This document shows positions 62,001 to 64,000 of a stretch of 64,000 nucleotides of DNA, one piece after another. The DNA comes from Pseudomonas soli (lineage in GTDB: Bacteria; Pseudomonadota; Gammaproteobacteria; Pseudomonadales; Pseudomonadaceae). Every line of letters begins with the position of its first letter. Position 1 is the first letter of the stretch. Position numbers and translations under genes: made by a program. The stretch covers positions 672,571 through 736,570 of the forward strand of contig NZ_FOEQ01000002.1 in assembly GCF_900110655.1 (NCBI RefSeq), written 5' to 3'. The notes below the pieces were generated by a model. That model saw only the letters and a list, made by a program, of their open reading frames with translations, did not search any database and was not told the origin of the DNA.

Positions 62001-64000
62001 AGATTTCTAGGATTGTTACTGGCGACCCTTGTATACCCTGGGTCGTTGGCTGCGTTGTAGCGCATCACTGCTGCAAAGTACGGAATAGCGTATTTGACCC
62101 TGTCGACACCCGAAAGCGCGAACGACTTCAACTCCGTATAGGTACCAAGAGCCTCGCCTTTGTTGAGGAAGTCCTGGACATTGACCGCGATGTCACGTTG
62201 AGCGGTGATTACCGAAGCCGAGTTTTCCAACCGGCCACCAAGCACGAACATATCGCGACCAGCTCGGATGGCCCCGGCAGGCGAATCAATCTCTACCTTT
62301 CTCTCGAAATACTCCTCAAGCACCATGTGGCCAGCGCCAGAACCCGTCTGGCGCATGCCAATCGAGCTCCACGTCGGTGTCCCCGTGGTCTTGAAAATTT
62401 CTTTTCGGTTCTCGATGGCCTGCGCATTCAGGCGCATGTCCCCGGCACTCTCGAGGCTGCCGGAAATGTTCTCCACCTTGTTCGCCAGCCCGCCCGCGGC
62501 ATTGCCGGCCACCGTCAAGCCACCCAGGCTGTAGACGTCGCCATAGAAGTTGGTCAAGGCGCCGGTATACAGCTGCATGTCCCCGCCGCTAAACAGCAGC
62601 CCACGGTCATTGCGCAGGCTGCCGCTGGTCACCCGCACCAACTGGTTGCCACCCAAAGTCCCCAGGTTGTTCACGCTACCGGCGTTGACCAGCAGATCCC
62701 CCGCCGAACTCAGCCGCCCCTGGTTGGTCAGCAGGCCCACCACATTGACCGTGGTGTTGCCTACGCCCGTGATGCTGCCATTAGCGCCAAGGGTCATCTG
62801 CGCCGCGCTCAACCCCAGTGTGCCCTGGCTGCTGGCCCGGCCATTGCCGTCGTAGCTGCCGCCCAGGTTCAGGCTAAGATCGCCGTCACTGGCGATCAGG
62901 CCATCGTTGCTCCAGTTGCCACCATTGCCCACCAGGCTGTCGAATGCCAGCAACTGGCCGCCGGCGGTCTGGGTGAGGTTGTTGACATTGACCGTCAGGC
63001 GCCCGGCCTGGATGGCGCTGCCGTTGGTCCAGCTGTCTGCGGTCAGGGTCAGGCCGCCGCGGGTGCTGAGGCTGCCGCCGGCACGGGTAAGGTTGGCGGT
63101 GTCGATGTCGAACACGCCCTTGCCGGCGTGCAGCACCTTGCCACCGACGTTCTGCAGCAGGCCGGCGCCGAGGGTCAGGTCACTGTTGCCGATCTCCACC
63201 TGGCCATTGCGGTTGTCGAACAACCCGCCAATGGCGAACTGGCTCTTGCCGCTGGTACCCACGGCACGCAGTTGCCCGCCCTGGTTGTCCAGAGTGGCGG
63301 CCGTGATGGCGAGGGTACTGGCGCTTTCGATGATGCCGGAGTGGTTGTCCAGGGCGCCGCTCAGCCCCAGTTCGATACGCTGGCCGACCATCTCGCCGCG
63401 CACGTCGCCACCGTTGAGCAGGCTGGCGCCGGTGACCTTGAGCAGGCCACTGGCGGAGATGCCGCCATCGCGGTTGTCCAGCTGCCCGGTGCGGATTACG
63501 GTATCACCGCCGAGCGCGGCGATGCGCCCACCGTGGTTGTCGAGGCTGGCGCTCTGCACATCCAGGCTCAGCGCCTGGAGGATGCCGCGCTGGCCAGTGG
63601 CGTCGCTGCCGTTGCGCAGCACGCCGGTGGTGCGCACACCCAGCGCCTGCTTGAGGCTGGCGAGGATGCCGCCGCGGTTTTCGAGGGTGTCGGCGGTCAC
63701 GGTCAGCGCGCCGTCCTGGGCGATCAGCTTGCCGCCCTGGTTGTCGAGCAGGCCGGTGGCCTGCACGGTGATCGCGCCCTTGGCCTGCACGGTGCCCTTG
63801 GCGTTGTTCAGGCTGGCCGCCTGCAGGCCTACGTCGCCCTGCTGGCTGTAGATCAGGCCATCGCCTGAGTTGTTGAGCGCCCCGCGGCTGTCGAGCGTGA
63901 GCGGGCCATTGGCGGCCAGGGTGCCGCGCTGGCTGTTGTCGACGCTGGCGGCCAGCACCTTGAGCAGGCCCTGGCTGGCGATCTGGCCAGCCTGGTTGTC
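56099..64000 (-). CDS. cdiA: CdiA-type contact-dependent inhibition toxin, N-terminus beyond window
   Basis: The last 2,633 residues of a two-partner-secretion exoprotein. From the right edge: FHA-1 repeats (LDNxxG units such as LDNRDGGISASG, 64000 to about 62450); a non-repeat, AT-richer part resembling a receptor-binding region (about 62430-61730); a YP-like linker to about 60780 (YLIETNPVLTDLKQF, YDPDQSWKRLGDG); FHA-2 haemagglutinin repeats to about 57550 (AGRDVSL, AGGDVSLSAGQD); a pretoxin part; and a toxin tip of about 150 residues. The tip has GACAEISAADQL and KTCENCAVTW, the CAE and CxxC zinc ligands of the deaminase superfamily (YwqJ-like or related). No VENN motif was found. The signal peptide, TPS domain and cdiB should lie past 64000. 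Toxin class is by motif reading; target unknown. Confidence 0.92.
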   Translation of the reverse strand, partial: DNQAGQIASQGLLKVLAASVDNSQRGTLAANGPLTLDSRGALNNSGDGLIYSQQGDVGLQAASLNNAKGTVQAKGAITVQATGLLDNQGGKLIAQDGALTVTADTLENRGGILASLKQALGVRTTGVLRNGSDATGQRGILQALSLDVQSASLDNHGGRIAALGGDTVIRTGQLDNRDGGISASGLLKVTGASLLNGGDVRGEMVGQRIELGLSGALDNHSGIIESASTLAITAATLDNQGGQLRAVGTSGKSQFAIGGLFDNRNGQVEIGNSDLTLGAGLLQNVGGKVLHAGKGVFDIDTANLTRAGGSLSTRGGLTLTADSWTNGSAIQAGRLTVNVNNLTQTAGGQLLAFDSLVGNGGNWSNDGLIASDGDLSLNLGGSYDGNGRASSQGTLGLSAAQMTLGANGSITGVGNTTVNVVGLLTNQGRLSSAGDLLVNAGSVNNLGTLGGNQLVRVTSGSLRNDRGLLFSGGDMQLYTGALTNFYGDVYSLGGLTVAGNAAGGLANKVENISGSLESAGDMRLNAQAIENRKEIFKTTGTPTWSSIGMRQTGSGAGHMVLEEYFERKVEIDSPAGAIRAGRDMFVLGGRLENSASVITAQRDIAVNVQDFLNKGEALGTYTELKSFALSGVDRVKYAIPYFAAVMRYNAANDPGYTRVASNNPRNLVGTIRLWDANWNESRSRPTTRLGGTANYNTVVTIGWKSWSDDFAISALNIAPAYNPDVRAPLPSQIQGVTFFDKRTIVHDTQVGSANAVVQAGGRVSINATKDLSNSVIQEGVTINAPAGKAFDPKLPGASGSTLINIHAQLPPDLAQQQVNPLALGGFTLPTGQNGLFRLSGQGGSASGSPAQSWKLGGADVTIQERQAMVSGTQPGALQAMDARALEQNHQQIDRIAHQSGAVGGNASAIGVNAPNGAPVDVALPQRHPGADVRELAAGGNLGISARPDIPGVTRMPDSQYNSKPHKYLIETNPVLTDLKQFMSSDYLLGNLGYDPDQSWKRLGDGLYEQRLIQQAVVARTGQQFIDGQTSGDQLFKYLMDNAIRSKDQLQLSLGVGLTASQVAALTHDIVWMEKHQVNGEEVLVPVLYLAQANNRLAPNGALIAGQDVQLIAGENLTNVGTLQASRNLSATAGNNLVNTGLVQAGERLELLAGNNLSNSAGGIISGRDVSLTAVNGDILNQRDQVRAVTNFGGTSQHQDYLDSAARIEAGNSLSLNAGQDIQNVASVIQSGGDLSLNAGRDVSMLSVEEREGFYSDRHRNNTVQQHGATVTAGRDLSIGAGRDLTAVASQIDAGRNLTLAAGEDLNLSSAANEAHSFSRSKKVTQSKDQVTQVSTTLKAGGDVSLSAGQDMAIIASQVKGKGDVDIDAERDLTIASDQNESASYYLKKSKGSFGRSSSTQKESYHSTNVASVIEAGGDLTVNVSKQADGGIAIDGGRDVSVIGSQLKAGGDVMLGATGDVAVLSGVEEHGEYSKKTKSGFLGLSKSGKSQLQTRATQVGSELDAGNDIVIAAGSDVRLRASEANAGKDVELRAGLVDKEGDINLVSANDTAYSHSEQYKKKTGLSVSGGFISVGSAKKAGQEAQSSTSVGSQLTAVQDASLTAERDINVTGSGIAAGRNVSLNAGRDVNVAAAQNEHSEHQWSSEKRTGFGVSGDDNGVSLFLGSEQQKAKDRLEQQLAAASQIQAGQDLDVRAGRDINQTGSDFKAKHDINLEAGRDINIDAARERLLVEHEREQKSQGIGVTINHNLGNTKDAIEGAGKGENGVSQTSSTLRAVDAVSQFFAGPTADVKLGTTKQGSRERVVEESQRGSTLDAGHDVNVKAGNDVTIKGGQLQAGRDISISGRDINLDVAKGSFSQENQQTKSWGGIHGGTTGGIKLGAGGSYGVADQDSMQGTSSASQLNAGRDVKLDASHDVNIIGGQVRAGRDIDVAAANDVNIRSAQNDSNSQNTRHNGGGEAGLAFGEGKVGFYASVDIGKGDLKREAEQQQQAFLYAGDQLKFSSGKDTTIAGAQLRGDEVIGRVGGDLKVASVADTGKVEGKEFDLSATVSVGVGASVSGSVGYGQTTGKTNWVQEQTRITGGNKVDIRTEHHTQLDGALIAADNGNLKLDTGTLGYSDIAGKDKEHGYYLNVGGSWSQPSGGKSETHGNLSGWEYEKDREQIVRATVGAGEVTVRQDAETGKDSVAGLNRDLDKAYEITRDRESRTDLYVSDTSVKAVLSPKKTLEQWQQSAAEYGENSEEALQKLGDLFLTARAVGKGENWDEVSKAVGFVQYKREAMRQFMRQLGSRNEETRAALVSTVLVQIFGGKVTKDFDVVARYLTDLAGQDPVKARDVLTSMAALDDRAPGQMNFVPVAYAGYVVISALAATLAASQLPPERQAEMQAAVSRAIDEIEANVSDLNKRAQMIKLIVEVSLQNEGLPIHILDPRLKKYEGLLVESGTQNPSSGGYGEGGQVVTTPHTGGSQLDGQHGRDVYVTPSHQQDIGLVFSENPLENQAAHDLLTAINSIPSKTQATKSATMVGAFDPLTGKVAVGSSNASITADSLHPATVAYIETQLGVKVGEFTDFCKNKVGACAEISAADQLVRQGAVPGNIKFTEAVRPRDVWRRDDVPPGAIIKTCENCAVTWPKGSR

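Overview
The window is high-GC chromosomal DNA of a Pseudomonas, most likely the P. putida group. The evidence is the gene order ihfB-rpsA-cmk-tyrA/aroA-pheA-serC-gyrA-mtnA-mtaD-ubiG-mupP-yciK, a fused tyrA-aroA with no hisC beside it, several REP-type palindromes, and Pseudomonas-type protein sequences (for example Thr83/Asp87 in GyrA). The species assignment is inference from remembered synteny; no database was searched.

Region 1 (1-18.9 kb) is a surface-polysaccharide locus next to lapA/ihfB, where Pseudomonas commonly carries its O-antigen genes. A tightly packed minus-strand operon (8689 down past position 1) encodes a complete-looking GDP-sugar route to legionaminic acid: dehydratase LegB, aminotransferase LegC, hydrolysing epimerase LegG, synthase LegI, a PglD/LegH-like acetyltransferase and a CBS-domain nucleotidyltransferase (PtmE-like). 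It ends with an amidotransferase plus HisF2/HisH2, which suggests an acetamidino-substituted sugar. The CMP-legionaminate synthetase is not in the window. Facing it, on the plus strand, are a second CBS nucleotidyltransferase, a small lipoprotein, and a five-gene operon whose genes all overlap by 4 bp: a large GT-B-like protein, Wzm, Wzt with a C-terminal carbohydrate-binding domain, a sialyltransferase-like protein, and a secreted beta-helix/RTX protein. A convergent, AT-richer GT2 gene closes the locus.

Region 2 (19.4-36.6 kb) is housekeeping: lapA, ihfB, a degenerate IS3-family element with intact ends and a CAC target duplication, rpsA with a structured leader, cmk, the TyrA-AroA fusion, pheA, serC, gyrA, the methylthioadenosine salvage pair mtnA/mtaD, ubiG, mupP and yciK.

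Region 3 (36.7-54.4 kb) is mixed core metabolism and regulation: a TenA-like protein, a PAS-GGDEF-EAL protein, an ABC exporter/FrnE/TrhO operon, bolA, a DUF2059-like protein, fumC, two EamA transporters, polyphosphate:AMP phosphotransferase, mnmC, a 42-residue protein, and a divergent LysR/MFS pair.

Region 4 (54.5-64 kb) is a contact-dependent inhibition locus read on the minus strand. The window holds about 2,630 residues of a CdiA-type protein (FHA-1, receptor-binding-like, FHA-2, pretoxin and toxin regions). The toxin tip looks like a zinc-dependent deaminase. It is followed, with start and stop overlapping, by a likely immunity gene and then by a SUKH (SMI1/KNR4)-like second immunity candidate. 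The N-terminus of CdiA and any cdiB lie beyond position 64000.
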